A stretch of DNA of 46,990 nucleotides, from contig JAKPXD010000002.1 of assembly GCA_029570385.1 (NCBI GenBank), positions 1 to 46,990 on the forward strand. Direction: 5' to 3'. This DNA is from a bacterium (lineage in GTDB: Bacteria > Patescibacteriota > Patescibacteriia > Patescibacteriales > Patescibacteriaceae). Both the position numbers and the translations under genes were made by a program. Shown here piece by piece: positions 7,643 to 15,542 of the stretch. The first letter of the stretch is position 1. The number at the start of each line of letters is the position of its first letter. The notes beneath the pieces were generated by a model. The model was not told the origin of the DNA and ran no database searches. It worked only from the letters and a program-made list of their open reading frames with translations.

Positions 7643-9142
7643 ATGCGTAAAATAATAATCAGTGGTGGAATTATTTTGTCTGCTATCTTGTCCGTCTATT
7701 TTGTAATATCGCCCGCTAGCGCTGCCAGCCCCTTTGCCGGCAAAATTTTATTAGCCGTTGAAGGGCATGGCGAGGCTTGGTATATCAACCCGACTGATGA
7801 AAAAAAATACTATCTGGGTCGGCCGGCCGATGCTTTTCGCATTATGCGCGGTTTAGCCATCGGTATCAGCAATGCTGACTTTTCTCTCTTAGAGAATAAG
7901 CGGCTAGCTTCAGCCAAGGTCAAAAGATTGTCTGGCCACATCTTGTTAAAACCGCAAGATCAGGGCAAGGCTTATTACTTTGAACCCAGTCAACGGAAGC
8001 TCTACTATCTAGGTCGGCCGGCCGATGCTTTTCGCATTATGAAAGAAACGGCCGTCGGCGCTACTAATGAACATATTGATCCTATTCCTACTGGCATAAT
8101 CAATACAGCAGCTAAAACTAACAATCCAAACACCAAACTTTGGCGCTGGCGCTATGCTGGCCGAGATTATTCTATCCAACTAGACTTGTCAACTAAGTTA
8201 TATGACTACTACCGGCAACAATCCAAAGTTTTTACTTACACTGGCGACAATTTACCTAGTAATTGGCGTAATCAATATTATGGTCAGTTTTTAAACAATG
8301 CTTCACAAGATAATATTATTCGCCAAATCACTGAACAATTACAAAAACAAGCAACGACCAACCAATTAACTGCCGACCAAACGGCTGAGCTAGCGGCCGC
8401 TTTTATTCAATCTATTCCTTACGACCAAAACCGCAGCGATTTAATCCAACAACCAAATAATCAAATCACACCCAATTACCCTTATGAAACCCTCTATTTA
8501 AATCGAGGCGTTTGTACTGATAAAGCCCTATTGGCCTGGTTAATTTTTCGTAAGCTTGGCTATGGCGTGGCCTTATTGTCTTATCCTGAAGCTAATCATA
8601 TGGCTGTTGGTATCGCCTGTCCTCAGCAGGCTGCTAATTATTCCACTGGCTATTGCTATATAGAAACTACCCAATTTTATCATATCGGCTTGCTACCCAG
8701 CAGTATTAACGGCCAGGCCGCCAGCAGTAGCTCAGTTACATTGCCAAGTTGGCAACCAAGTGGTAATCTAGCAGAACCCCTTATCTATCAAGCAACCGCC
8801 GGCAAAAATTATGGCGGGCTAAGCAACCTGCAAGCAACTCTTAGCCAAATTAGTGAACAAAAAATCGCCAGCGACCAATCGCGACAAATCATTAACCAAC
8901 AACAAGTTGAATTAAGCCGCCGGCAAACCGAATTACAACAACAGCAGCAGCAACTGGAACAATACCGCAATAGCAACCAAATTAACCAATATAACCAACT
9001 GGTCCCCATCTATAACCAAGCTGTTCAAGCTTATGAACAATTCCGTCAATATTACAATCAATTAATTGAACAATTCAATCAAACGGTGGCCCGCTATAAT
9101 CAATTATTAAATAGTCTCCAACTTAGCCAAAGCAATGACTAA
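7643..9142 (+). CDS. Secreted protein: two LGRPADAFRIM repeats, transglutaminase-like domain, coiled coil
   Basis: A signal peptide (about residues 1-27, ending ASAA) is followed by two copies of a roughly 50-residue repeat (GKILLAVEGHGEAWYINP ... YYLGRPADAFRIM), known from many CPR cell-surface proteins. Residues of about 210-355 look like a transglutaminase/cysteine-protease fold: catalytic Cys in NRGVCTDKALLAWL, His in EANHMAVGI, and an acidic residue in CYIETTQF. The C-terminal 100 residues are a Gln/Asn-rich coiled coil (LQQQQQQLEQYR). I infer an exported peptide- or wall-modifying enzyme. Its last 8 bases overlap the cca start, so the two genes are probably translated together. ATG 7643 has no SD. 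Confidence 0.85.
   Translation: MRKIIISGGIILSAILSVYFVISPASAASPFAGKILLAVEGHGEAWYINPTDEKKYYLGRPADAFRIMRGLAIGISNADFSLLENKRLASAKVKRLSGHILLKPQDQGKAYYFEPSQRKLYYLGRPADAFRIMKETAVGATNEHIDPIPTGIINTAAKTNNPNTKLWRWRYAGRDYSIQLDLSTKLYDYYRQQSKVFTYTGDNLPSNWRNQYYGQFLNNASQDNIIRQITEQLQKQATTNQLTADQTAELAAAFIQSIPYDQNRSDLIQQPNNQITPNYPYETLYLNRGVCTDKALLAWLIFRKLGYGVALLSYPEANHMAVGIACPQQAANYSTGYCYIETTQFYHIGLLPSSINGQAASSSSVTLPSWQPSGNLAEPLIYQATAGKNYGGLSNLQATLSQISEQKIASDQSRQIINQQQVELSRRQTELQQQQQQLEQYRNSNQINQYNQLVPIYNQAVQAYEQFRQYYNQLIEQFNQTVARYNQLLNSLQLSQSND
7817..8041 (+). repeat. 30-bp identical direct repeat inside the secreted protein gene
   Basis: Bases 7817-7846 and 8012-8041 are identical over 30 bases (codons for GRPADAFRIM), 195 bases apart. 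With one mismatch the match extends 9 bases further left. Identity at synonymous positions indicates recent duplication or gene conversion of the protein repeat. Confidence 0.9.
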
Positions 9143-10625
9143 ACCCGACTCTCTTCCACAAACTAGCAAAAGCAATCAAGCCGGTAAACAATGCTTATCT
9201 TCACTGCCTGATTTCGTACAACAAGCATTAATAATCCTACAGCAGGCCGGTTTTGAGGCCTTTATTGTCGGTGGCTGTGTTCGTGATTTATTAATGGGCC
9301 ACCAGCCTAAAGATTGGGATATTACTACTAATGCCCGACCAACTGATATTCTGGCCGCCTTGCCGGACAGCAAATATAAAAATAGTTTTGGCACTGTTAT
9401 CTGGCCGATTTATTTAACTGATAGCACTGAAGTTTTAGAAATCACTACTTATCGCAGTGAATCTGACTACGATGATCATCGCCACCCTAGTGAGATAATT
9501 TTTGAAGATAAATTGGAAAATGATTTGAGCCGTCGCGATTTTACTATCAATGCAATGGCTATGAATCAAAATGGCGACATTATCGATTATTACGGCGGAC
9601 AAAAAGATCTGCAACAAGGAATTATCCGCACAGTCGGCGAACCGGCTGATCGTTTTAAAGAAGATGCTCTGCGCTTATTACGGGCTGTGCGCTTTAGCAA
9701 CCGCTTTAATTTTATTATTGAACCTAAAACCGAACGAGCGATGATTAAGTTAGCCGGCAGTATTAAATTCATTGCTAACGAACGTATCCGTGATGAATTA
9801 ATTAAAATTCTAGCCGGACCACAGCCGTATGAAGGTATTAAAAAACTGCATGAAACTAAATTGCTTCAATATATTCTGCCTGAATTGGAAGAAGGCGATG
9901 GGGTGGCGCAAAATCATCATCATATTTATACTGTTTTTGATCACAACCTGCTATCGCTCAAGCATTGCCCCAGCCAAGACTATTTGGTCCGCTTAGCTGC
10001 CTTATTACATGATGTTGGCAAACCTCGCGCCAAAAAAACTATTAATGGACAAACTACTTTTTATAATCATGAATATATCAGCGCCAAATTGACTCAAAAA
10101 ATTATGACGAGGCTGCGCTTTTCCAACCAAGAGATTAACCGCGTCGTTAATTTAGTGCGTAATCACATGTTTTATTATAATGTCGGCGAAGTTACCGAGG
10201 CCTCAGTCCGTCGCCTCATTGCTAAAACCGGCGAACAAAATCTGGCCGATTTAATTGATTTGCGCATTGCTGACCGGCTTGGTTCCGGCACAGCGAAAGC
10301 CAAGCCCTACAAATTGCGCCACCTGGAGTATATGTTTGATAAAGTTCGTCATGATCCCGTTTCAGTTAAAATGCTAAAAATCAATGGCACCGACTTAATG
10401 CAAAAATTCGGCCTAGAACCTGGGCCGCAAATCGGCGCTATACTAGATGTTATCTTAGCTGATGTTATTAATAATCCTCAACTTAATGAACGCGAAGTCT
10501 TGTTAAAACTGGCTCAACCGCTGATTAATCTTAACCTGGCCGAATTACGACAACGAGCCAAGACAGTTATTGCCGAAGAACGCTCTCTGGAAGATCAGCA
10601 ACTTAGACAACAGCACCGAGTTTAA
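9135..10625 (+). CDS. cca: CCA tRNA nucleotidyltransferase with HD domain
   Basis: Adds or repairs the CCA 3' end of tRNAs. The head domain carries FIVGGCVRDLLMGHQPKDWDITT (start and end given by GGCVRD and DWDITT, the metal-binding DxD), then RRDFTINAMAM and the EDALRLLRAVRFSNRF motif. The second half has an HD phosphohydrolase domain (ALLHDVGKP near residue 296, later NLVRNHM). Length 496 is typical of HD-containing bacterial enzymes. It is directly relevant here because tRNA-Val at 19517 lacks an encoded CCA, whereas the other three tRNAs encode it. The ATG overlaps the upstream stop by 8 bases; tRNA-Ala follows 89 bases downstream. Confidence 0.96.
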   Translation: MTKPDSLPQTSKSNQAGKQCLSSLPDFVQQALIILQQAGFEAFIVGGCVRDLLMGHQPKDWDITTNARPTDILAALPDSKYKNSFGTVIWPIYLTDSTEVLEITTYRSESDYDDHRHPSEIIFEDKLENDLSRRDFTINAMAMNQNGDIIDYYGGQKDLQQGIIRTVGEPADRFKEDALRLLRAVRFSNRFNFIIEPKTERAMIKLAGSIKFIANERIRDELIKILAGPQPYEGIKKLHETKLLQYILPELEEGDGVAQNHHHIYTVFDHNLLSLKHCPSQDYLVRLAALLHDVGKPRAKKTINGQTTFYNHEYISAKLTQKIMTRLRFSNQEINRVVNLVRNHMFYYNVGEVTEASVRRLIAKTGEQNLADLIDLRIADRLGSGTAKAKPYKLRHLEYMFDKVRHDPVSVKMLKINGTDLMQKFGLEPGPQIGAILDVILADVINNPQLNEREVLLKLAQPLINLNLAELRQRAKTVIAEERSLEDQQLRQQHRV

Positions 10626-10714
10626 CCTAATATCGGCTTGACGAAAAATTGTTTTATTGGTATTGAATTAGATAACGATTAAGTAAGTGTCCGCTAAAAA
10701 TCTAATAATAGTCA

Positions 10715-10788
10715 GGGCTTATGGTCTAGTGGTACGACACTGCATTCGCATTGCAGAGACGCGAGTTCGATTCTCGCTAAGTCCACCA
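10715..10788 (+). tRNA. tRNA-Ala (anticodon CGC)
   Basis: Acceptor arms GGGCTTA and TAAGTCC pair with the alanine identity wobble G3:U70. Anticodon stem CTGCA/TGCAG encloses TTCGCAT, giving CGC for GCG codons. The T stem is GCGAG/CTCGC. CCA is encoded (10786-10788). It marks the left edge of the codon-atypical DUF3160/CapA block. Confidence 0.96.
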
Positions 10789-10920
10789 TCACTGTTTTAA
10801 AAATGGACAAAACTCCCCTTTCAACCCCTGCTTGGGAACCCATTAAATTATTCGCCGCGAGCACGACCGTCGCCCCAAACTATCAGAACGACCATAAACT
10901 CTCAAAGCTAGCCAATATAC

Positions 10921-10926
10921 TATAAT
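10921..10926 (+). promoter_or_regulatory. Possible -10 element upstream of DUF3160 gene
   Basis: A perfect TATAAT lies 30 bases before the ATG at 10956, in an A/T-rich stretch. I found no convincing -35 at 16-18 bases. The 166 bases between tRNA-Ala and the gene hold no other supported feature. Confidence 0.4.
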
Positions 10927-10955
10927 TAAATTTATCTAAAATTAATTCCAAGAAT

Positions 10956-13265
10956 ATGGCCAAACACAATTTTAATCAACCAATGCCTGATAGTCCTGAT
11001 GGTTCTCCAATACCACCAACTACATCCAAACCAAAACCTAGAAAAACTTTTTGGATTATCTTGGGAATTTTAGACATAGTTGTTATTGTTACTCTGGTTA
11101 TTTATTTGGTATCGCCAAAATCAGAGCAAAACATCATAAAGGAAGTGTTTGAAACTATTTACCAACCCACCGTGGCATTCGCTTCCAAATTCGCCACCTA
11201 CGAGGACATACCGGTCAATATCAACCCGAAAGTTCCGGCTTATTCTGTTGACCCCAATCTGAGCAATATTACTAATGCCAACGATTTTATTTTTTCTGAT
11301 GCAGCCAAAAATTTGCTTATTAAAAACGCTTTTGTGGTGAGGCCATCTTATCATAATGAATTTTTCTCGCTTTACGAAACAAATCGCTATGACTATATAC
11401 CGAGTTTTATTACCACCGACTCGATGCTTCACAATTATCATTTGATGTTTGATTTCTTACTTAAGCAATTAGAGGAACAAAAATTAGCGGCTGAATTAAA
11501 ACAGCTTAATGCTAATATGCTGGCTGAATCATTAAATCAATATAATAGCTTAAAAGGAACAGAATGGGAAAATGCCGCTAAAAGAAATGTCGGCTTTTTT
11601 GCGGTCGGCAGTAAACTATTAGATTCCTCAGTAAATATTCCATCAATTGTCGCTAGCGAAGTTAATCAAGAATTAGCGCTGATTGCCGCTCACCAAGACA
11701 TAGAAAAATCGCCTGTTATGAATATTGGCAGCGAACAAAACACGATTATTGACACGCCGCAGGGCCAGCAATCATTAGAAGCATTCAAAGAAGATTATTC
11801 GCAATACATTCCCCGAGGTCATTATGACAAAACCGAACAATTGAAGGCCTATTTTAAATCAATGATGTGGTATGGTCGCCTTACCTTTAGAATGAAAAAT
11901 AATGACGAAGTAAAATCGGCACTACTGATTACTCTAGCGCTTAATCAAGAAAATAATCAAAACAGCTGGAATAAAATTTATGAACCAGTCAATTTCTTTG
12001 TTGGCAAAAGTGACGATATCACTTATTACCAATTTAAAGATTTAGTTGAACAAGTATATGGCGCCAAGATGACCATTCAATCAATACCGGGCGATAACAA
12101 TAAATTCGCCTCTTTAATCAAGGCAACAGAAAGCTTGGAGCCACCACAAATAAATTCAATACCGATTTTAAACTCGACCATTCAGCCGGATAGAGAAGAA
12201 GAGGTCAAGGGATTTAGATTTATGGGTCAACGTTTTACCATTGACGCGGCTATTTTTCAAAGATTAGTAGTTAGAGAGGTCGGACCGAAAGCAGAATCTT
12301 GCGCCAATGCTCCGTTTAGAAACGGCAGAATGTTGCCAAAAGGATTGGATATTCCGGCGACTATGGGCTCTGACGAGGCCTTGAATATTTTAAAAACACA
12401 AGGCGAAACGCAATATGCCTGTTATCCGAAAAATATGTCCACCATGCAGACATATCTTGCTGCATTACCAACTGAAAATTGGACGCAAAATTTATATTGG
12501 GGTTGGCTACACCAGCTCCGTCCGCTTCTTGATAAAAAAACAAGTGGCTACCCAATATTTATGCAAAATAACGCCTGGGTCAGAAAAGAACTTAACACAT
12601 TTTTAGGTAGTTGGTCGCAGCTAAAACACGATACTATTCTTTATGCTAAACAGGTTTATGCTGAGCTCGGCGGCGATGGTTCTGAAGAAAAAGACGATCG
12701 TGGCTATGTTGAACCCAATCCTTATGTTTATGCTCGTCTGGCCTCGCTTTTACGAATGACCAAAGAAGGACTAGAAACGCGAGGATTGCTAACGACGAGC
12801 ATGAAAGACAATTTAAATAAAATGGAGCAGTTGGCAATGTCGCTCAAGACAATCTCGGAAAAAGAATTGAATAATGAAAAATTAACCGATGATGAATACG
12901 AACTTATCCGTTCATTTGGCGGACAATTAGAGCACTTCTGGCTTGAAATAAATAAAGACGAGCCTCAGTATAAAGAGTTAGGACAAAAACATTTCTTAGA
13001 CCAAAATCCCGCCGCCATTATCGCCGATGTGGCCACCGACCCGAACGGTCAAATTTTGGAAGAAGGTATCGGTAAAATCTTTGAAATTTATGTGGTGGTA
13101 CCGATTGATGGCCAATTAAGAATTGCTAAAGGCGGAGTATATTCTTATTATGAATTTACTTGGCCGATGGCGGACAGGCTAACTGATGAAAAATGGCGCG
13201 AATTATTAAATTCGGAGACAGCTCCAGCTCTACCATCTTGGACTAACGCTTTTGTCGCCGAGTAA
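10956..13265 (+). CDS. DUF3160 family membrane-anchored protein
   Basis: A cytoplasmic Pro-rich N-terminus and a single membrane helix (about residues 31-50) anchor a large extracytoplasmic domain of the DUF3160 family. Typical segments are YDYIPSFITTDSMLHNYHLMFD, RFMGQRFTIDAAIFQRLV, GLDIPATMGSDEAL, and LYWGWLHQLRPLL followed by MQNNAWVRKELNTFLGSWSQLKHDT. The function of the family is unknown; proteins of this kind are found at the surface of archaea and CPR bacteria. No catalytic motif is clear to me. It is followed 5 bases later by the CapA-like gene, so the pair is an operon. Arginine codon use differs from neighbours: I count AGA/AGG for 13 of 24 Arg, against 2 of 33 in cca. Confidence 0.88.
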   Translation: MAKHNFNQPMPDSPDGSPIPPTTSKPKPRKTFWIILGILDIVVIVTLVIYLVSPKSEQNIIKEVFETIYQPTVAFASKFATYEDIPVNINPKVPAYSVDPNLSNITNANDFIFSDAAKNLLIKNAFVVRPSYHNEFFSLYETNRYDYIPSFITTDSMLHNYHLMFDFLLKQLEEQKLAAELKQLNANMLAESLNQYNSLKGTEWENAAKRNVGFFAVGSKLLDSSVNIPSIVASEVNQELALIAAHQDIEKSPVMNIGSEQNTIIDTPQGQQSLEAFKEDYSQYIPRGHYDKTEQLKAYFKSMMWYGRLTFRMKNNDEVKSALLITLALNQENNQNSWNKIYEPVNFFVGKSDDITYYQFKDLVEQVYGAKMTIQSIPGDNNKFASLIKATESLEPPQINSIPILNSTIQPDREEEVKGFRFMGQRFTIDAAIFQRLVVREVGPKAESCANAPFRNGRMLPKGLDIPATMGSDEALNILKTQGETQYACYPKNMSTMQTYLAALPTENWTQNLYWGWLHQLRPLLDKKTSGYPIFMQNNAWVRKELNTFLGSWSQLKHDTILYAKQVYAELGGDGSEEKDDRGYVEPNPYVYARLASLLRMTKEGLETRGLLTTSMKDNLNKMEQLAMSLKTISEKELNNEKLTDDEYELIRSFGGQLEHFWLEINKDEPQYKELGQKHFLDQNPAAIIADVATDPNGQILEEGIGKIFEIYVVVPIDGQLRIAKGGVYSYYEFTWPMADRLTDEKWRELLNSETAPALPSWTNAFVAE

Positions 13266-13270
13266 ATTAA

Positions 13271-15013
13271 ATGTCCCCCAAAATCATCTGGCCAATTATT
13301 GTTCTTCTGGCGGCTCTGACCGTTGGGTTGGTCGTTAATTATTATCAGTCTTGTGATAAAAATCAAGCAAGACCAAATAATCTAACGCCCAATAATCAGG
13401 CCCGCAACGAAAAACAATTTTTAGATTTTTTATCAGAAAAAAAGCAACTTCCTCAAGCAAGCCAGGAAGTTTCTATGATTGCGGTAGGCGATATTTCATA
13501 TTCACGAGCCGTAGAAAGAATGGTGAAAAGACAAAACAATATCAATTACCCTTTTCTTAAAATTCGCGATTATTTAAAAAACGCTGATTTAGTTTTTGGT
13601 AATTTGGAAACGCCAATCACACCAGGAGCGGAAATCCCCGACTTTGCAATGATTTTTAGATCAAATCCCGGCACTGAGCAAGCGTTAAAACAAGCAGGAT
13701 TATCTATCGTATCATTAGCTAATAATCACACGCCAAATTTTGGAGAAAAAGGGTTAAACAATACTTTTAATTACCTGAATGCCGTTGGAATTAAATATGT
13801 CGGCGCCGGACTAAACGATCAAGAAGCCTACCAGCCGATTTATCTTGATCAACAGGGAATAAAATTGGCTTTTTTAGCTTACAACGACACTGATGTAGTG
13901 CCCAACCATTATGAAGCGTCAGCAAATCGCGCCGGAACAGCCTTTATGCGCATTGATAAACTGTCCGAAGCCGTGCAAGCAGCCAAACAAAATGCTGACT
14001 TGGTTATTGTTTCTATGCACTCTGGCGTTGAATATGTTGAAAAACCAAACAATTCACAAATTAATTTTGCTCATGCAGCCATTGACGCCGGCGCTGATTT
14101 AGTTATTGGCCACCACCCCCACGTAGTCCAAACATTAGAAAAATATAAAGGCAAATTTATTTTTTATAGTTTAGGTAATTTTATTTTTGATCAACCGCAA
14201 TCAGCGGAAACCAAAGAAGGGCTAGCTATTAAAATTTACTTTACCAAAAATGGCCTTAGTAAAATTTCTCTCTTGCCGGTGGTAATGAAAAATCTGGCTC
14301 AACCCGAAGCAGCGGATAAAGACAAAGCCGCTAAAATTTTACAACGCTTAGACTTTCCATTAGCCAACCAAGATGTTTATATGTGGAACCAGCATAATTT
14401 TGAAAAGACAGTGCGCAAAATCATCTATAACGACGCGTTTAACAATAATAAAATTATCACCAAGCAAGAACGGGCAGATTTAGATAATAATTCGGTTTCT
14501 GAAAATTATAATTTAGCCAATGGCCAATTAACAATTACAGAAAACGAAAAAATAATTTGGCAATCACCCAGCGACTGGTGGATAGATAATTTTGTTTTGG
14601 CTGACTCCAATAATGATGGGATTACAGAGATAAATTTATCTCTTTGGAAATCCGGTAGTTTTGGCGCATCAAAACCATTTTGGATTGAAGAAAATGATGT
14701 CAGCGTAAAAAATCATTTTTTTGTGTTAGGTTTTAGCGACGGTTCAATTAAACAGCTTTGGGGTTCTTCAAATCTTCCTGAGCCGAATTGTGAATTCAAA
14801 ATTGCTGATGTTGATAATGATGGGAAAAACGATTTAGTTGTCCTTGAAGGAGATTATGGGCAAAAGCCACAATGTATTGGCAACTATCTTGCTGTTTGGA
14901 AATGGAATGGTTGGGGTTTTACCAACGAATGGCGAAGCGCGAAAGGTAATTTTGCTAATTTAGACATTGAAAACCATGACGGCAAAAATTATATTATAGT
15001 TGATACTCCATAG
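13271..15013 (+). CDS. CapA-like metallophosphatase-fold protein with FG-GAP-like C-terminus
   Basis: N-terminal signal anchor (about residues 5-25), then a CapA/PgsA domain (about 65-350) with the metal-binding motifs of the calcineurin-like fold: IAVGDISYSR, VFGNLETPIT, SLANNHTPNFGEKGL, VSMHSGVEY, and VIGHHPHVVQ with SLGNFIFDQ. Family members take part in poly-gamma-glutamate capsule synthesis or act as exported phosphodiesterases; the substrate here is unknown. The last 150 residues contain calcium-loop-like repeats DSNNDGITEINL and DVDNDGKNDLVVL, as in FG-GAP/VCBS beta-propeller blades. It is co-oriented with the DUF3160 gene 5 bases upstream and shares its higher AGA use (4 of 13 Arg). 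Confidence 0.9.
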   Translation: MSPKIIWPIIVLLAALTVGLVVNYYQSCDKNQARPNNLTPNNQARNEKQFLDFLSEKKQLPQASQEVSMIAVGDISYSRAVERMVKRQNNINYPFLKIRDYLKNADLVFGNLETPITPGAEIPDFAMIFRSNPGTEQALKQAGLSIVSLANNHTPNFGEKGLNNTFNYLNAVGIKYVGAGLNDQEAYQPIYLDQQGIKLAFLAYNDTDVVPNHYEASANRAGTAFMRIDKLSEAVQAAKQNADLVIVSMHSGVEYVEKPNNSQINFAHAAIDAGADLVIGHHPHVVQTLEKYKGKFIFYSLGNFIFDQPQSAETKEGLAIKIYFTKNGLSKISLLPVVMKNLAQPEAADKDKAAKILQRLDFPLANQDVYMWNQHNFEKTVRKIIYNDAFNNNKIITKQERADLDNNSVSENYNLANGQLTITENEKIIWQSPSDWWIDNFVLADSNNDGITEINLSLWKSGSFGASKPFWIEENDVSVKNHFFVLGFSDGSIKQLWGSSNLPEPNCEFKIADVDNDGKNDLVVLEGDYGQKPQCIGNYLAVWKWNGWGFTNEWRSAKGNFANLDIENHDGKNYIIVDTP

Positions 15014-15312
15014 TTTTTTATAGCTGCCGTAACCACGAAGCCAATAATCCGACCAGAGAATCTCAATTTCGTTCATAAAAATCATGCTTTAATATGGTGC
15101 TAATAAGTTTTTAAGCAGCCAATCGCGTTATAATATTCTCCCAAACAAGCAATGATTCTCTAAAAATTATACTAATAACCGTAATCTTTTTCTCTAGACT
15201 AGCCTTTCACTATTGTTTTTATTTTATTAAGTGATATATAATTAGCATACGGGTGAGTTAATTGGCCAAAGATTTTATTTATACCAAGCTTAACTTATAC
15301 TAAATACCATTT
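15014..15312 (+). other. Intergenic region before tRNA-Pro
   Basis: About 300 A/T-rich bases without a supported ORF. It contains several -10-like sequences: TATAAT at 15129-15134 and 15237-15242, and TATACT at 15296-15301, which is 11 bases before the tRNA and likely its -10. No convincing -35 partners and no repeats of the flanking tRNA ends were found. Confidence 0.5.
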
Positions 15313-15389
15313 CGGGGTGTGGCGTAGTTGGCTAGCGCGCAGCGTTCGGGACGCTGAGGTCGCCCGTTCGAATCGGGTCACCCCGACCA
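15313..15389 (+). tRNA. tRNA-Pro (anticodon CGG)
   Basis: Acceptor CGGGGTG pairs perfectly with CACCCCG. The anticodon stem CAGCG/CGCTG holds loop TTCGGGA, anticodon CGG for CCG codons. The T arm is CCCG/CGGG with TTCGAAT. CCA is encoded at 15387-15389. A terminator hairpin follows. Confidence 0.96.
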
Positions 15390-15395
15390 GATTAT

Positions 15396-15425
15396 AAACA
15401 CCATAGTCTTATATGGTGTTTTAAT
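15396..15425 (+). terminator. Intrinsic terminator after tRNA-Pro
   Basis: Perfect stem AAACACCATA / TATGGTGTTT with a 6-base loop, followed by a T-rich tail (TTTTAATTT). It separates the tRNA-Pro transcript from uvrA, which has its own promoter. Confidence 0.8.
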
Positions 15426-15480
15426 TTGCACTATATTATTTATTTCTTTTCTCAATAATTCTAATAACAATTAACCATCT

Positions 15481-15509
15481 TTGACTAATTGCCTATTTCC
15501 CGCTATAAT
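15481..15509 (+). promoter_or_regulatory. Promoter of uvrA
   Basis: TTGACT (15481-15486), a 17-base spacer and a perfect TATAAT (15504-15509). The start point near 15516 gives a leader of about 27 bases before ATG 15543, and rules out the upstream TTG at 15489 as the translation start. No LexA-like box was recognised. Confidence 0.8.
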
Positions 15510-15542
15510 ACCAATTTAATTGAGCTAACTTATTTTATTGAT

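Noticed and set aside
10803-10925. A 40-codon ORF directly after tRNA-Ala (starts MDKTPLSTPAWEPIK).
   Set aside because: No SD or promoter before it, it ends within the -10-like element of the next gene, and I know no similar protein. It could be a remnant but I cannot support it as a gene.
10715-15389. A tRNA-integrated element with attachment repeats.
   Set aside because: I looked for a second copy of the tRNA-Ala or tRNA-Pro 3' end and for an integrase or relaxase and found none.
15489-15542. Upstream extension of uvrA from a TTG.
   Set aside because: It would begin between the -35 and -10 of a very good promoter, and the added residues are not part of UvrA.
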